NCBI RefSeq assembly: GCF_900215325.1
Contig: NZ_OCMS01000001.1
Location: 558,001 to 622,000 of the forward strand
Length of the DNA: 64,000 nt
Reading direction: 5' to 3'
Source: Fibrobacter sp. UWB16
GTDB taxonomy: Bacteria; Fibrobacterota; Fibrobacteria; Fibrobacterales; Fibrobacteraceae
Shown here: piece by piece, positions 53,627 to 61,488 of the stretch
Layout: each line of letters begins with the position of its first letter
Numbering within the stretch: the first letter of the stretch is position 1
The notes under the pieces: model-generated
Seen by the model: only the letters and a program-made list of their open reading frames with translations
What the model was told of the DNA's origin: nothing
The model's database searches: none
Position numbers and translations under genes: made by a program

Positions 53627-53827
53627 CTATTCGTTCCAGATGTCGTTGGGCAACTTGCCGATATCGCGAAAGTCCAGCTTGCCACTTGTGGCAGAATTCA
53701 TGCTCACGAGGCGTGCCAAAGGCTTGCCAGCGCGTTCAATGACGATTTCTTCGTCCTTGATGGCGACCTGGTTCAAGAGCGTCCCAAAATTCTGACGCAT
53801 ATCCATTGCAGAAACTACTTTCGACAC
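53627..53827 (-). CDS. Phd/YefM-type antitoxin without adjacent toxin
   Basis: The 66-aa protein starts at GTG (53827), supported by AAGGA 6 nt upstream. The fold is recognised by MDMRQNFGTLLNQVAIKDEEIVIERAGKPLARLVSM, cited as MDMRQNFG and IERAGKPLARLV. Phd/YefM proteins bind DNA and neutralise a Doc or YoeB/RelE toxin encoded next to them. Here a terminator follows the stop, and the next gene (Rpn-family) has its own promoter, so it appears to be an orphan. A toxin in trans or an entirely regulatory role is possible. Confidence 0.8.
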   Translation of the reverse strand: MSKVVSAMDMRQNFGTLLNQVAIKDEEIVIERAGKPLARLVSMNSATSGKLDFRDIGKLPNDIWNE

Positions 53828-53848
53828 GGCGAGTCCTTTTCCCTCTAC

Positions 53849-53871
53849 GTCATCCTCCGCTAGGAGGATCC
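53849..53871. repeat. Minimal type A repeat upstream of the Phd-type gene
   Basis: ATCCTCC and GGAGGAT arms within the type A frame GTCATCC to GGATCC, 21 bp before the GTG start. Confidence 0.65.
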
Positions 53872-53928
53872 ATAATTTTTCATACAGAATTTAATTATTA
53901 TTATAATTAACGTCAAAATGTTTGAAAG

Positions 53929-54010
53929 GAGATGCCCGCCTTCGCGGGCATGACAATGCAAAAGGTGACCCCGTCCCGGAACAAGTCCGGGATGACAGTC
54001 CGGGGTGACA
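53929..54010. repeat. Type B repeats, one apparently nested in another
   Basis: A type B copy (53929-53955) is followed by 53963-54010. In the latter, a complete inner copy (TCCCGG arm, AACAA loop, CCGGGATGACA arm) sits between the two halves of an outer copy (GGTGACCCCG and GTCCGGGGTGACA). The outer copy ends 7 bp before the xseA ATG. Confidence 0.7.
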
Positions 54011-54017
54011 TCAAAAA

Positions 54018-55316
54018 ATGGATCAAGAAGTTCGCACATTTTCGGTCACGCAGTACATGCGTTCGCTCAAGAACACCGTAGAATCAACACCTGCGGTGTG
54101 GGTGCATGGGGTCATTTCGCAAATTGCGGAAAAGCCGTCGGGCGTTTACCTGAGCATTGCGGACTTTGCCGATGGCGACGTGAAGCCCAAGGCCACCCTC
54201 GCCCTTTACTGCTACACCGCCAAGTACGATGCGATTCTCGCCAAGATTTCAAGCCTTTCGCAACCGTTTACGCTAAAGCACGATTTGAAAGTCAATTTTC
54301 TCGTGCGCGCAGAACTGTACATCCCGTACGGAAAGTTGCAAGCGCAAATTCTGGACATCGATCCGGTTTACACGATTGGCGAACTTGCACTCACCAAAAG
54401 CGCCATTTTGAAGCGCCTTGCGATGGAAGGCCTGCTCGAAAAGAACAAGCAACTCGAACTTGCCGACGTTCCGCTCCGCGTGGGGCTTATCACCGGCGAA
54501 AATACGGCCGCGTACAAGGACTTCACCACGCGACTTGAAGCGTCTCCGTTCGCATTCGAAGTCACGACGGTCTATGCGCGGATGCAAGGGAACGAAACAG
54601 AAGGGAGCATCATCGCCGCACTGGAACAGCTCCAAAGCGACCCCAATTTAGACGTTGTCTGCATTGTGCGCGGTGGCGGTGCAAAAACTGATTTGAACTT
54701 CTTTGATAGCGAAGCGCTTTGCCGAGCGGTAGCAAACTACCCCACCCCCGTCTTTACGGGAATCGGTCACGAAATCGACCGCTGCCTTTTGGACGAAGTC
54801 GCTTACCTCTCGTGCATCACGCCCACGGACTGCGCGAAGCGTCTCGTGGAACGCGTCACGGATAGCTGGAACCGAATGACTGAAGCGATGGCAAGCATTG
54901 CCGATGGCGCACGCGATTTGCTCACCGAAAGCAACAAGCAACTCGGCACGATGGGGAACCAGCTCCAGCAAAAAGTTTTCGGGCTCATCCAAAACGAGAA
55001 ATCGAAACATGTGCTCATCGCCGCCTCCATAAAAAAAGACACCGCATTTTATATAAAGTCTGAGCACGAGCGTTTAGACCGCAACCATGAAGGTTTAAAG
55101 CAAGGTTCCCGAAAAATTCTCGACCTCGCAAAATCGAAGTTCGAACTCGTCAACGAAAAAGTCAAAAATGCAGACCCGCAAACAACGCTTGCCAAGGGCT
55201 ATTCGCTCACGCTAGACGAAAACGGAAAATTCATCCGCAAGGCAAGCCAGCTCAAGAGCGGCGACACCATCAAAACACGACTCGCCGACGGGGACGTCCT
55301 ATCCGTGGTGCAATAA
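54018..55316 (+). CDS. xseA: Exodeoxyribonuclease VII large subunit
   Basis: XseA is the catalytic subunit of exonuclease VII, which degrades single-stranded DNA from both ends. At 432 aa it has the family length. The OB-fold region (TPAVWVHGVISQIAEKPSGVYLSIAD, in parts), VGLITGENTAAYKDF, VVCIVRGGGAKTDLNFFDSEALCRAV and FTGIGHEIDRCLLDEVA are conserved. The C-terminal coiled region ends with TLAKGYSLTLDENG. No xseB small-subunit gene is found beside it. A palindromic repeat abuts the start, leaving no room for a ribosome binding site. Confidence 0.95.
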   Translation: MDQEVRTFSVTQYMRSLKNTVESTPAVWVHGVISQIAEKPSGVYLSIADFADGDVKPKATLALYCYTAKYDAILAKISSLSQPFTLKHDLKVNFLVRAELYIPYGKLQAQILDIDPVYTIGELALTKSAILKRLAMEGLLEKNKQLELADVPLRVGLITGENTAAYKDFTTRLEASPFAFEVTTVYARMQGNETEGSIIAALEQLQSDPNLDVVCIVRGGGAKTDLNFFDSEALCRAVANYPTPVFTGIGHEIDRCLLDEVAYLSCITPTDCAKRLVERVTDSWNRMTEAMASIADGARDLLTESNKQLGTMGNQLQQKVFGLIQNEKSKHVLIAASIKKDTAFYIKSEHERLDRNHEGLKQGSRKILDLAKSKFELVNEKVKNADPQTTLAKGYSLTLDENGKFIRKASQLKSGDTIKTRLADGDVLSVVQ

Positions 55317-55319
55317 CTA

Positions 55320-55360
55320 GATCCTTCGACTTCGTGCTGCGCACTCCGCTCAGGATGACA
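55320..55360. repeat. Type A repeat between convergent xseA and the HsdR_N-like gene
   Basis: GATCCTTCGACTTCGTG then CGCTCAGGATGACA, the canonical type A ends. Confidence 0.8.
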
Positions 55361-55375
55361 AGCTCCGCACAGCAC

Positions 55376-55792
55376 CTAGCCAAACACCGGCAAGCTTTCG
55401 ATTTTCTTGAAACGGTGCGTCACGGAGTCCAGCTCAAAATAGCGCACGCAATCGCCAAGCGCAAGCATCACGTAATTCGGTGTCAGCACTTGCAAATACT
55501 TGTTCAATTGCTGTTGCAACACTGGCCACGTGTATTCACCCGGAGCCTTGCACTCCACCAGGAGCCATGGCTTGTTCAGAGGCGCCCCCGCCCTAAAATT
55601 ATGCACCAAGATATCCACGCGGTCCGACGTCTTTACATCAATCGACGAAAGCGGAAATTCCACCGCGATCAAGTGCTCCGGAACCTTTACTACATCGACC
55701 AAATAGCGCACCGTCGCCTGGCGAACATGTTCTTCGGGCGTTGCAGGGACATCCTTTTTGCGAATCGGGTCAAATAGCGTATCGTGGGTCAT
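55376..55792 (-). CDS. Small HsdR_N-like PD-(D/E)XK protein
   Basis: The 138-aa protein resembles the N-terminal nuclease domain of type I restriction R subunits (PF13588-like), standing alone. TPEEHVRQATVRYLVDV leads to the core: Asp in RVDILVHNF and Glu-x-Lys in LLVECKAPG, then QLNKYLQVL. Those residues match the D...ExK metal site. No helicase domain, HsdM or HsdS is nearby, so a restriction role is not indicated. Similar short proteins occur in Bacteroidetes with unknown function. Confidence 0.75.
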   Translation of the reverse strand: MTHDTLFDPIRKKDVPATPEEHVRQATVRYLVDVVKVPEHLIAVEFPLSSIDVKTSDRVDILVHNFRAGAPLNKPWLLVECKAPGEYTWPVLQQQLNKYLQVLTPNYVMLALGDCVRYFELDSVTHRFKKIESLPVFG

Positions 55793-55938
55793 TGGCGTGA
55801 ATATAAAAAAACGTGAGGAAAATCACCCCATTTCAAAGCGAAATTACAAAAAAAGTTAAACAAGTCAACCCAACTTGCGTGTTTCATATTATCTTTATAA
55901 TGACTTTTTATTTACAAAAAGCCTACGAAGGAGCAAAT

Positions 55939-57351
55939 ATGGATTTACAGGAATATGTCAATCAGTTCGATTCGATGACCTGCATCATGTCCGTCGAAAA
56001 AAAGCCGAACGGCTACGGCAAGATGCGTATCGAAGTCGGGAACAAGGCATATATCGATTCCTTCGAAAAAAATAGTGGCAATCTTATCGACATGCCGTTT
56101 GGCAAAAGGTTTGTCCCAGGTCAGGAATACACTGCGTATATTCCCAAGGACCTGAACTTCGAACATTTTATCTATAGCAGCGCCGTCCTCAAAAAGCCGA
56201 TGCACGCCTACATTCACCCAGAAAGGTTCGATGTTTGGTTCAATATCTTCAGCCTGCCCCTCGATTTTGAAGACCCGTTCAAGTGCTACTGCACCTACAC
56301 GCAAGAACTGTCGACCGATATGAACACGGATTCCTTGCAAGGCCTTTCGGCAAAGACAACTGCCGATGTGCTCAAGACCTGCATCAAGCTCCGCAGCACC
56401 AAGAACTTCCTCAAGACCATGGACGAGGTGATGGCCGACATCCGTAACATCTGCAAGGCAAATTACTGCTGCATCATGTTGACGGACTTCAAGGCACGCA
56501 AATGCTCCTTGCTCAGCGAAAATTCCGCCCCCGAAATCGGCAGGCACACGCTTGCAGACTTTTTGAACGATGAATTTATCGACTACGCCAAGTCCTGGCT
56601 AGACATCATCAACGGGAGCACTTGCTTGCTCATCAAGAACGAACAAGACAAGGAAGATATCAAGGCCCGTCACCCGGCTTGGTATAAGTCCTTGCGGTCA
56701 GCAAACATTGAAAGGCTTGCGCTGTTCCCGCTCAAGTACAACGATGACATCATCGGATTCATCTGGGCAACCAACTTTGCTCTCGAAGAAACGGACCACA
56801 TCAAGGAAACGCTCGAACTTTCGACGTACTTTATCGCATCGGAAATAGCCAACTACCAGCTGCTGCAAAAACTCGAAAAGCTGAGTTCTACGGACCTCTT
56901 GACCGAAGTCAAGAACCGCAACGCAATGAACAACCGCATTCTCAAGATATTATCCGGCCGCGAAAGAGTTCCAAACAGCTATGGGATTGTCTTTGCCGAC
57001 TTGAACAACCTCAAATACGTCAACGACAGCGAAGGCCACGGTGCAGGCGACCAGTTGCTAAAAGACGGTGCAGAAATTCTCAAGTCGACTTTCGAAAATT
57101 CAGAGATTTACCGCGCCGGTGGCGACGAGTTCCTGATTATCGACATGGAGAACACCAAAGAAACTCTAAGCCACAAAGTTGAGACGCTCCGAAAGAAATC
57201 GGACGACCCGAACAAAATCAGTTTTGCCGTCGGATTCTATTACGAAGAAAATGGTGGCGACATCCGAAAAGCCATGCGCGAAGCCGACGCTAACATGTAC
57301 AACGATAAAAAAGCTTTTTATGAAAGGCACCCTGAGTGCAGGAATCGTTAA
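55939..57351 (+). CDS. GGDEF diguanylate cyclase with sensor domains, copy 1
   Basis: The 470-aa protein would make cyclic di-GMP. The ATG at 55939 has AAGGAG 6 nt upstream; an in-frame extension to 55813 is rejected. A PAS-like N-terminal part (about 1-115) and a GAF-like middle (about 140-300) precede the GGDEF domain. FADLNNLKYVNDSEGHGAGDQLLKDG and RAGGDEFLII (intact GGDEF) support activity. No RxxD inhibitory site precedes the GGDEF motif. No signal or membrane segment is seen, so it should be cytoplasmic. Confidence 0.9.
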   Translation: MDLQEYVNQFDSMTCIMSVEKKPNGYGKMRIEVGNKAYIDSFEKNSGNLIDMPFGKRFVPGQEYTAYIPKDLNFEHFIYSSAVLKKPMHAYIHPERFDVWFNIFSLPLDFEDPFKCYCTYTQELSTDMNTDSLQGLSAKTTADVLKTCIKLRSTKNFLKTMDEVMADIRNICKANYCCIMLTDFKARKCSLLSENSAPEIGRHTLADFLNDEFIDYAKSWLDIINGSTCLLIKNEQDKEDIKARHPAWYKSLRSANIERLALFPLKYNDDIIGFIWATNFALEETDHIKETLELSTYFIASEIANYQLLQKLEKLSSTDLLTEVKNRNAMNNRILKILSGRERVPNSYGIVFADLNNLKYVNDSEGHGAGDQLLKDGAEILKSTFENSEIYRAGGDEFLIIDMENTKETLSHKVETLRKKSDDPNKISFAVGFYYEENGGDIRKAMREADANMYNDKKAFYERHPECRNR

Positions 57352-58770
57352 ATGATGGATTTGCAGAAATTTGTAGATAACTTCCACACGATGACAAGCA
57401 TCTTGTCGGTCGAAAAACGCGATGATGACAGAATCGGCACCATCCGTATCGAGGCCGCAAATGACCTGTATATCCGCGCCATGGAAAATGTCGACAAAGA
57501 TGGCAATGTCGTCTTTAAGGAAAAGTTTGTCCCCGGCAGTAGCTACGAACGCTACATGAAGAAGGAACTCAACTTCGAGAACTTCTGCTACGAATGTGCC
57601 ATCAAAAAGAAACCTGTACACGCCTACATCCGCCCCGAGCGCTACACCTTCAGCATCAACCTGTACATGATGCCACTCGCTATTGACGACCCGAAAAAGG
57701 CGTATTGTAGCTACTCCCAGGAAATTACGTTCGAAGAAAATGTCGACGCGATGTCGAACATTTCGGCTAAGACTTCATCCAACGTATTGCGGACTTGTAT
57801 CAAGTTGTGCAGTACTAAAAACTTGCAAAAGACCATGGACGAAGTCATCGAGGACATCCGCAAAATCTGTGATGCAAGCTATTGCTGCGTGATGCTGACG
57901 GACTTCAATGACAACACGTGGTCCGTATTTAGCGATGCCTTAAAGCCGGATTCCGAGATCCGTTCCATTCGTGAACTCAAATCCGAGAACTTTGTCGATT
58001 ACGCAAGGTCCTGGATAAAGACACTGAACGGAAGCAATTGCCTGATGATCAAGAACAAGGACGACCTCGAAGTCATCCATCTGGAAAACCCGGCATGGTA
58101 CAATTCGCTTGTAGCCGCTAACGTCCGTAGCCTTGTCCTCTTGCCACTCGAATACAACGGCCTTACTCTAGGCTTTTTCTGGGCCACGAATTTCGACACG
58201 TCGAACACGCTCTACATACGTGAAACACTTGAGCTTTCGGCATTCTTTGTCGCCTCGGAAATTGCGAACTACCAGCTTTTGAACCAGCTAGAACTACTCA
58301 GCAGCATGGACCTCTTGACGGGCGTCATGAACCGTAATTCCATGAACAATCGCGTGACGCAGTTTTTGAATGGCGAAGTGCAGTACAAGTCGCTCGGTAT
58401 CATCTTTGCAGACTTGAACGGCCTCAAGCCAGTCAACGACAACAAAGGTCACGACGCTGGCGACAAGCTTTTAAAAGACGCCTCACAGCTTTTAAAATTC
58501 ACGTTCGACGGTTGCGAATTCTACCGCGCAGGTGGCGACGAATTCTTGATTATCGCACTCGACAAGTCGAAAGAAGAGCTCGAAGCCAAAGTCAAAGCTC
58601 TCCGCGAAAAATCGATGATTCCGGGCAAGGTCAGTTTTGCCGTCGGATTCTACTACGATGCAAACGGTGGAGACATCCGCACAGCCATGCACGAAGCCGA
58701 TGTCCGCATGTACGAAGACAAGAAGCGTTACTATGACCGGTTCCCCGCCAACAGAAAGCGCTTTTTATAA
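57352..58770 (+). CDS. GGDEF diguanylate cyclase with sensor domains, copy 2
   Basis: The 472-aa paralogue starts at the base after the stop codon of copy 1 and shares its whole architecture (MDLQKFVDNFHTMTSILSVEK matches MDLQEYVNQFDSMTCIMSVEK; both shown to the conserved core only). The GGDEF motif RAGGDEFLIIA and FADLNGLKPVNDNKGHDAGD are intact, again without an RxxD I-site. The sensor halves are more diverged than the catalytic ones, suggesting different signals. Translation is probably coupled. Confidence 0.9.
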   Translation: MMDLQKFVDNFHTMTSILSVEKRDDDRIGTIRIEAANDLYIRAMENVDKDGNVVFKEKFVPGSSYERYMKKELNFENFCYECAIKKKPVHAYIRPERYTFSINLYMMPLAIDDPKKAYCSYSQEITFEENVDAMSNISAKTSSNVLRTCIKLCSTKNLQKTMDEVIEDIRKICDASYCCVMLTDFNDNTWSVFSDALKPDSEIRSIRELKSENFVDYARSWIKTLNGSNCLMIKNKDDLEVIHLENPAWYNSLVAANVRSLVLLPLEYNGLTLGFFWATNFDTSNTLYIRETLELSAFFVASEIANYQLLNQLELLSSMDLLTGVMNRNSMNNRVTQFLNGEVQYKSLGIIFADLNGLKPVNDNKGHDAGDKLLKDASQLLKFTFDGCEFYRAGGDEFLIIALDKSKEELEAKVKALREKSMIPGKVSFAVGFYYDANGGDIRTAMHEADVRMYEDKKRYYDRFPANRKRFL

Positions 58771-58785
58771 AGTCACAAAACGCTC

Positions 58786-58814
58786 TTGACATTTGCACTA
58801 GGCGGAACTATATT
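58786..58814 (+). promoter_or_regulatory. Near-consensus sigma-70 promoter of the Ala-rich leader
   Basis: TTGACA (58786-58791), 17-bp spacer, TATATT (58809-58814). The -10 also extends as TATATTTTTG. The start site would fall within a few bases of the leader ATG at 58822. It is the best -35/-10 pair seen in the window. Confidence 0.75.
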
Positions 58815-58821
58815 TTTGCAC

Positions 58822-58956
58822 ATGAATATCTTTGGACAGAACAACATCGCAATAGCAGATGCAAGATTTGCAGCTAACGCAGCAAAGGCAGCAAGCCCGG
58901 CAGCAGCCCGAGCTATTATGGGGCTGTCCAAAGAAACCAAAATCTGTAAAGCTTAA
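58822..58956 (+). CDS. Alanine-rich leader peptide, 44 codons
   Basis: The frame begins MNIFGQNNIAIADARFAANA and ends GLSKETKICKA. Fourteen of 44 codons specify Ala, including pairs at 17-18, 20-21 and 23-24 and a triplet at 27-29 (GCA GCA GCC). It is preceded by a near-consensus promoter with almost no 5' leader. Its 3' half forms part of an attenuator, with a terminator after the stop codon. It was too short for ordinary gene finding. I interpret it as a sensing leader for alanyl-tRNA; a functional small protein remains possible. Confidence 0.65.
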   Translation: MNIFGQNNIAIADARFAANAAKAASPAAARAIMGLSKETKICKA

Positions 58957-59016
58957 CGCAAAAAACTCAGATTAAAAGTTTCAAGGGCAGCCCCGAAAAA
59001 GGCAGCCCTATTTTTT
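58900..59016 (+). promoter_or_regulatory. Four-segment attenuator upstream of the alanine-type aminotransferase
   Basis: Segment 1, CAGCCC (58904-58909), lies in the Ala triplet codons and pairs with GGGCTG (58921-58926). Segment 2, GGGGCTGTCC (58920-58929), pairs alternatively with segment 3, GGGCAGCCCC (58985-58994). That pairing is 10 bp with one G-U, and it is extended inward by GAAAC/GTTTC (58933-58937 with 58978-58982) and AATCTG/CAGATT (58941-58946 with 58968-58973). Segments 3 and 4 form the terminator. The 2:3 and 3:4 structures exclude each other. Pairing is read directly from sequence; regulation is inferred. Confidence 0.72.
58985..59016 (+). terminator. Attenuator terminator after the Ala-rich leader
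   Basis: GGGCAGCC (58985-58992) pairs with GGCAGCCC (59001-59008), seven pairs around one A-A mismatch, loop CCGAAAAA, then TATTTTTT. Confidence 0.78.
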
Positions 59017-59084
59017 ATATCCAAACTTTTATACCCAAAACTTTAACCATAAAACAAGGAATCGAAAGTTCTTACCGAATAATA

Positions 59085-59152
59085 CACTGGATCCTTCGCC
59101 CTTTACAGGGCTCAGGATGACATTGGAATAAGATTCAAGGCTCTGGATGACG
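59085..59152. repeat. Type A repeat and partial copy between attenuator and aminotransferase
   Basis: 59085-59121 is a full type A element (CACTGGATCCTTCGCC to CTCAGGATGAC). 59136-59152 repeats its end (CTCTGGATGACG). They account for a good part of the distance between terminator and gene. Confidence 0.75.
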
Positions 59153-59234
59153 CAGGCATAACATTACAGAATGAATATTATTCTATAATTACGCAGTAAA
59201 ATGTGAATTTTCGATACCGCTATAGGAGTCAAAA

Positions 59235-60536
59235 ATGCGTAGAAGATTGTTGAGCGAAGGTGCTAAGGAACTTTCTTACGAAATCCGCGAGATCGTGAAG
59301 AAGGCGAACCAGCTCAAGGCACTCGGCTTGCCAATCCATTGGGAAAACATCGGCGACCCGATTGAAAAGAAATGCCAGGTTCCCGACTGGATCAAGGACA
59401 TTGTTGTGGACCTCGTCCGCACAAACCGCAGCTACGGCTACTGCCCCTCCAAGGGCATGCTCGAGACCCGCGAATTCCTGGTGAAGGAGAACAACAAGCT
59501 CGGCGGTGCACAGATCAACGTCGATGACATCCTGTTCTTCAACGGCCTCGGTGACGCCATCGCCACCATCTATGGCCTGCTCTCGATGAACACCCGTATC
59601 ATCGGACCGGCCCCGGCCTACTCTACGCATAGCTCTGCCGAAGCCGCCCATGCTCACACGGCACCGATTACCTACCGTCTGCAGCCGGAAAACCACTGGT
59701 ACCCGGACCTCGAAGAACTCGAGAACAAGGTGAAGTACAACCCGAGCATCGCGGGCATCTTGATTTTGAACCCGGACAATCCGACCGGCATGGTCTACCC
59801 GCTCGAAATCCTCCAGAAGATTGTTGACATTGCCAAGCGCTACGGCCTCTTCATCATCTGCGACGAAATCTATAACAAGATTACGTACAATGGCGCCCAT
59901 GCTTATGCGCTCGCTGAATACATCGGCGATGTCCCGGGCATTGCGCTCAAGGGCATTTCCAAGGAATACCCGTGGCCGGGTGCTCGTTGCGGCTGGGCAG
60001 AATACTACAACCGTGACAAGGACGAACAGTTCGACGCCTTCTGCCGCGCTATCGACAACGCCAAGATGGTCGAAGTTTGCTCCACGACGCTCCCGCAGAT
60101 GACGATTCCGCGCGTTCTCGGCGACAAGCGTTTTATGGAACACCGCAAGGCCTTGAACGAAAAGATCGGCCGCAGGAGCGCCATCATCAACGAAATCCTC
60201 TCCGACATTCCGGAGCTGTATTTCAACCCGACTTACGGCGCATTCTACAACACCATCATCTTCCGCGAAGGGACTCTCAACAATCACCAGACACTGAAGA
60301 TCGACAATCCGATTATCAAGAAGAAAGTCGAAGAATGGTGCAGCAAGACGACGAATCTCGACTATCGTTTCGTGTACTATCTCTTGGGCGCAAAGGGCAT
60401 CTGCGTTGTGCCGAGTACAAGCTTCTGCACGGACCTCAAGGGCTTCCGCGTGACGCTCTTGGAAGAAGACGAAGACGAGCTCAGAAGCGTGTTCACCACG
60501 ATTCACGACGCCATCATCGAATACCTGCATAGTTAG
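59235..60536 (+). CDS. Alanine-type PLP-dependent aminotransferase
   Basis: The 433-aa fold-type I aminotransferase resembles the AlaA (YfbQ) group, which interconverts pyruvate plus glutamate and alanine plus 2-oxoglutarate. Key segments are ENIGDPIEKK, GLGDAIATIYGLL (PLP phosphate side), LNPDNPTGMVYP, ICDEIYNKITYNGA and KGISKEYPWPGARCGW, with Lys243 as the PLP lysine. AGGAG lies 7 nt before the ATG. The substrate is inferred from similarity; aspartate or another amino acid is possible. The Ala-rich leader and attenuator end 219 bp upstream. A weak TATAATTA box near 59191 might also supply a promoter. Confidence 0.85.
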   Translation: MRRRLLSEGAKELSYEIREIVKKANQLKALGLPIHWENIGDPIEKKCQVPDWIKDIVVDLVRTNRSYGYCPSKGMLETREFLVKENNKLGGAQINVDDILFFNGLGDAIATIYGLLSMNTRIIGPAPAYSTHSSAEAAHAHTAPITYRLQPENHWYPDLEELENKVKYNPSIAGILILNPDNPTGMVYPLEILQKIVDIAKRYGLFIICDEIYNKITYNGAHAYALAEYIGDVPGIALKGISKEYPWPGARCGWAEYYNRDKDEQFDAFCRAIDNAKMVEVCSTTLPQMTIPRVLGDKRFMEHRKALNEKIGRRSAIINEILSDIPELYFNPTYGAFYNTIIFREGTLNNHQTLKIDNPIIKKKVEEWCSKTTNLDYRFVYYLLGAKGICVVPSTSFCTDLKGFRVTLLEEDEDELRSVFTTIHDAIIEYLHS

Positions 60537-60582
60537 TTGTTGGTCATTAATTATTTATCGACCAATAGTTATAAGTTCAAAG

Positions 60583-60616
60583 ATCCTGACACACAAAGTG
60601 CCAGGATTTTTATTTT
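60583..60616 (+). terminator. Terminator of the aminotransferase gene
   Basis: ATCCTGACAC and GTGCCAGGAT arms (one mismatch) with an ACAAA loop, then TTTTATTTT. Confidence 0.75.
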
Positions 60617-60651
60617 GTATATTGTACCAAAACAAATAAAAGAAGGAATGT

Positions 60652-61413
60652 ATGATAAAAAAATTAATCACCGGTTTTGCCTTATTGGCAACTTTGTCTC
60701 ACGCATCATGGGACAACCTTCCCATCCAAGAAAAAGGATCTATCCAAGTTGCAGGTCAAATTAGCTACATGACCATGGATCCAATTTCAGGTCCGATGCT
60801 TGCTGTGGGCGCTCGTTTTTCACCGTTTAGCTGGCTTGAACTTTCTACAATTGTTCCTTTTGGATTCTTCAGCATCGACGGCACCCACAAGGGGATTGAC
60901 GAGTCCAATCTGAGCGGTATCATGAACCCTCAATTCGGTTTGAAATTTCAGCTTTCAACGGGATTCAGCCTCTACGTAGACGGTTACCTGCCAAGCAGTA
61001 ACGATATGGGACAAGATAATTTCGCTGTTGATTTTGGTCTGCAGCACTCAAACATTTTCACAAGCGTTATATGGGCCAAGTACATTGGCTATATGCTGGG
61101 CGACGCCTGGAATAATCAATACCTCCACTTTGGTACGGAAGTCGACGTCTTGTTCAGCAACTTTACTATTTATGCAGCCCTCAACATCATCAAGGGCGAA
61201 GAAGCCAGCGTCAGTAACTGTTACGGCGGCACCTGTTCCTCTGACGACGTAGGCGGAAACAACGGTGTTATCTTTGATATAGGTGCAAAGTTCAAGCTTT
61301 CTGATAATGTGACTCTGGATGCATCCGTAGAGATTACTGGAGGCGACCGTTACAATATTGAAGGTATCGATGAACCGACCATATTCAACGTCACTGTTTT
61401 CTATAACTTCTAA
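60652..61413 (+). CDS. Secreted beta-rich protein, probable outer-membrane barrel
   Basis: The 253-aa product has a signal peptide (MIKKLITGFALLATLSHA) and then alternating hydrophobic and aromatic strands, such as LAVGARFSPFSWLELSTIVPF, FGLKFQLSTGFSLYVDGYL and a terminal FNVTVFYNF. A C-terminal strand ending in Phe is typical of outer-membrane beta-barrels. One Cys pair (SNCYGGTCSS) lies in a predicted loop. No named family is recognised. AGAAGG precedes the ATG, and a TATATTGT box lies about 30 bp upstream. Confidence 0.65.
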   Translation: MIKKLITGFALLATLSHASWDNLPIQEKGSIQVAGQISYMTMDPISGPMLAVGARFSPFSWLELSTIVPFGFFSIDGTHKGIDESNLSGIMNPQFGLKFQLSTGFSLYVDGYLPSSNDMGQDNFAVDFGLQHSNIFTSVIWAKYIGYMLGDAWNNQYLHFGTEVDVLFSNFTIYAALNIIKGEEASVSNCYGGTCSSDDVGGNNGVIFDIGAKFKLSDNVTLDASVEITGGDRYNIEGIDEPTIFNVTVFYNF

Positions 61414-61431
61414 TTAGATTTTTTCTCTAAA

Positions 61432-61472
61432 AAAAAGAACTCCCGGCACATCAGTGTCGGGAGCTCTTTTTT
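61432..61472. terminator. Bidirectional terminator between two barrel genes
   Basis: AACTCCCGGCAC and GTGTCGGGAGCTC arms flanked by A and T runs, between convergent genes. Confidence 0.88.
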
Positions 61473-61488
61473 AAGTACAAGTCTTAGA

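Noticed and set aside
55376-55792. Restriction-modification system
   Set aside because: Only a short HsdR_N-like domain is present, with no helicase, methyltransferase or specificity gene nearby.
58822-59016. 6S RNA or tmRNA at the Ala-rich locus
   Set aside because: The 5' and 3' ends do not pair as in 6S RNA, and there is no tRNA-like domain; the structure fits an attenuator much better.
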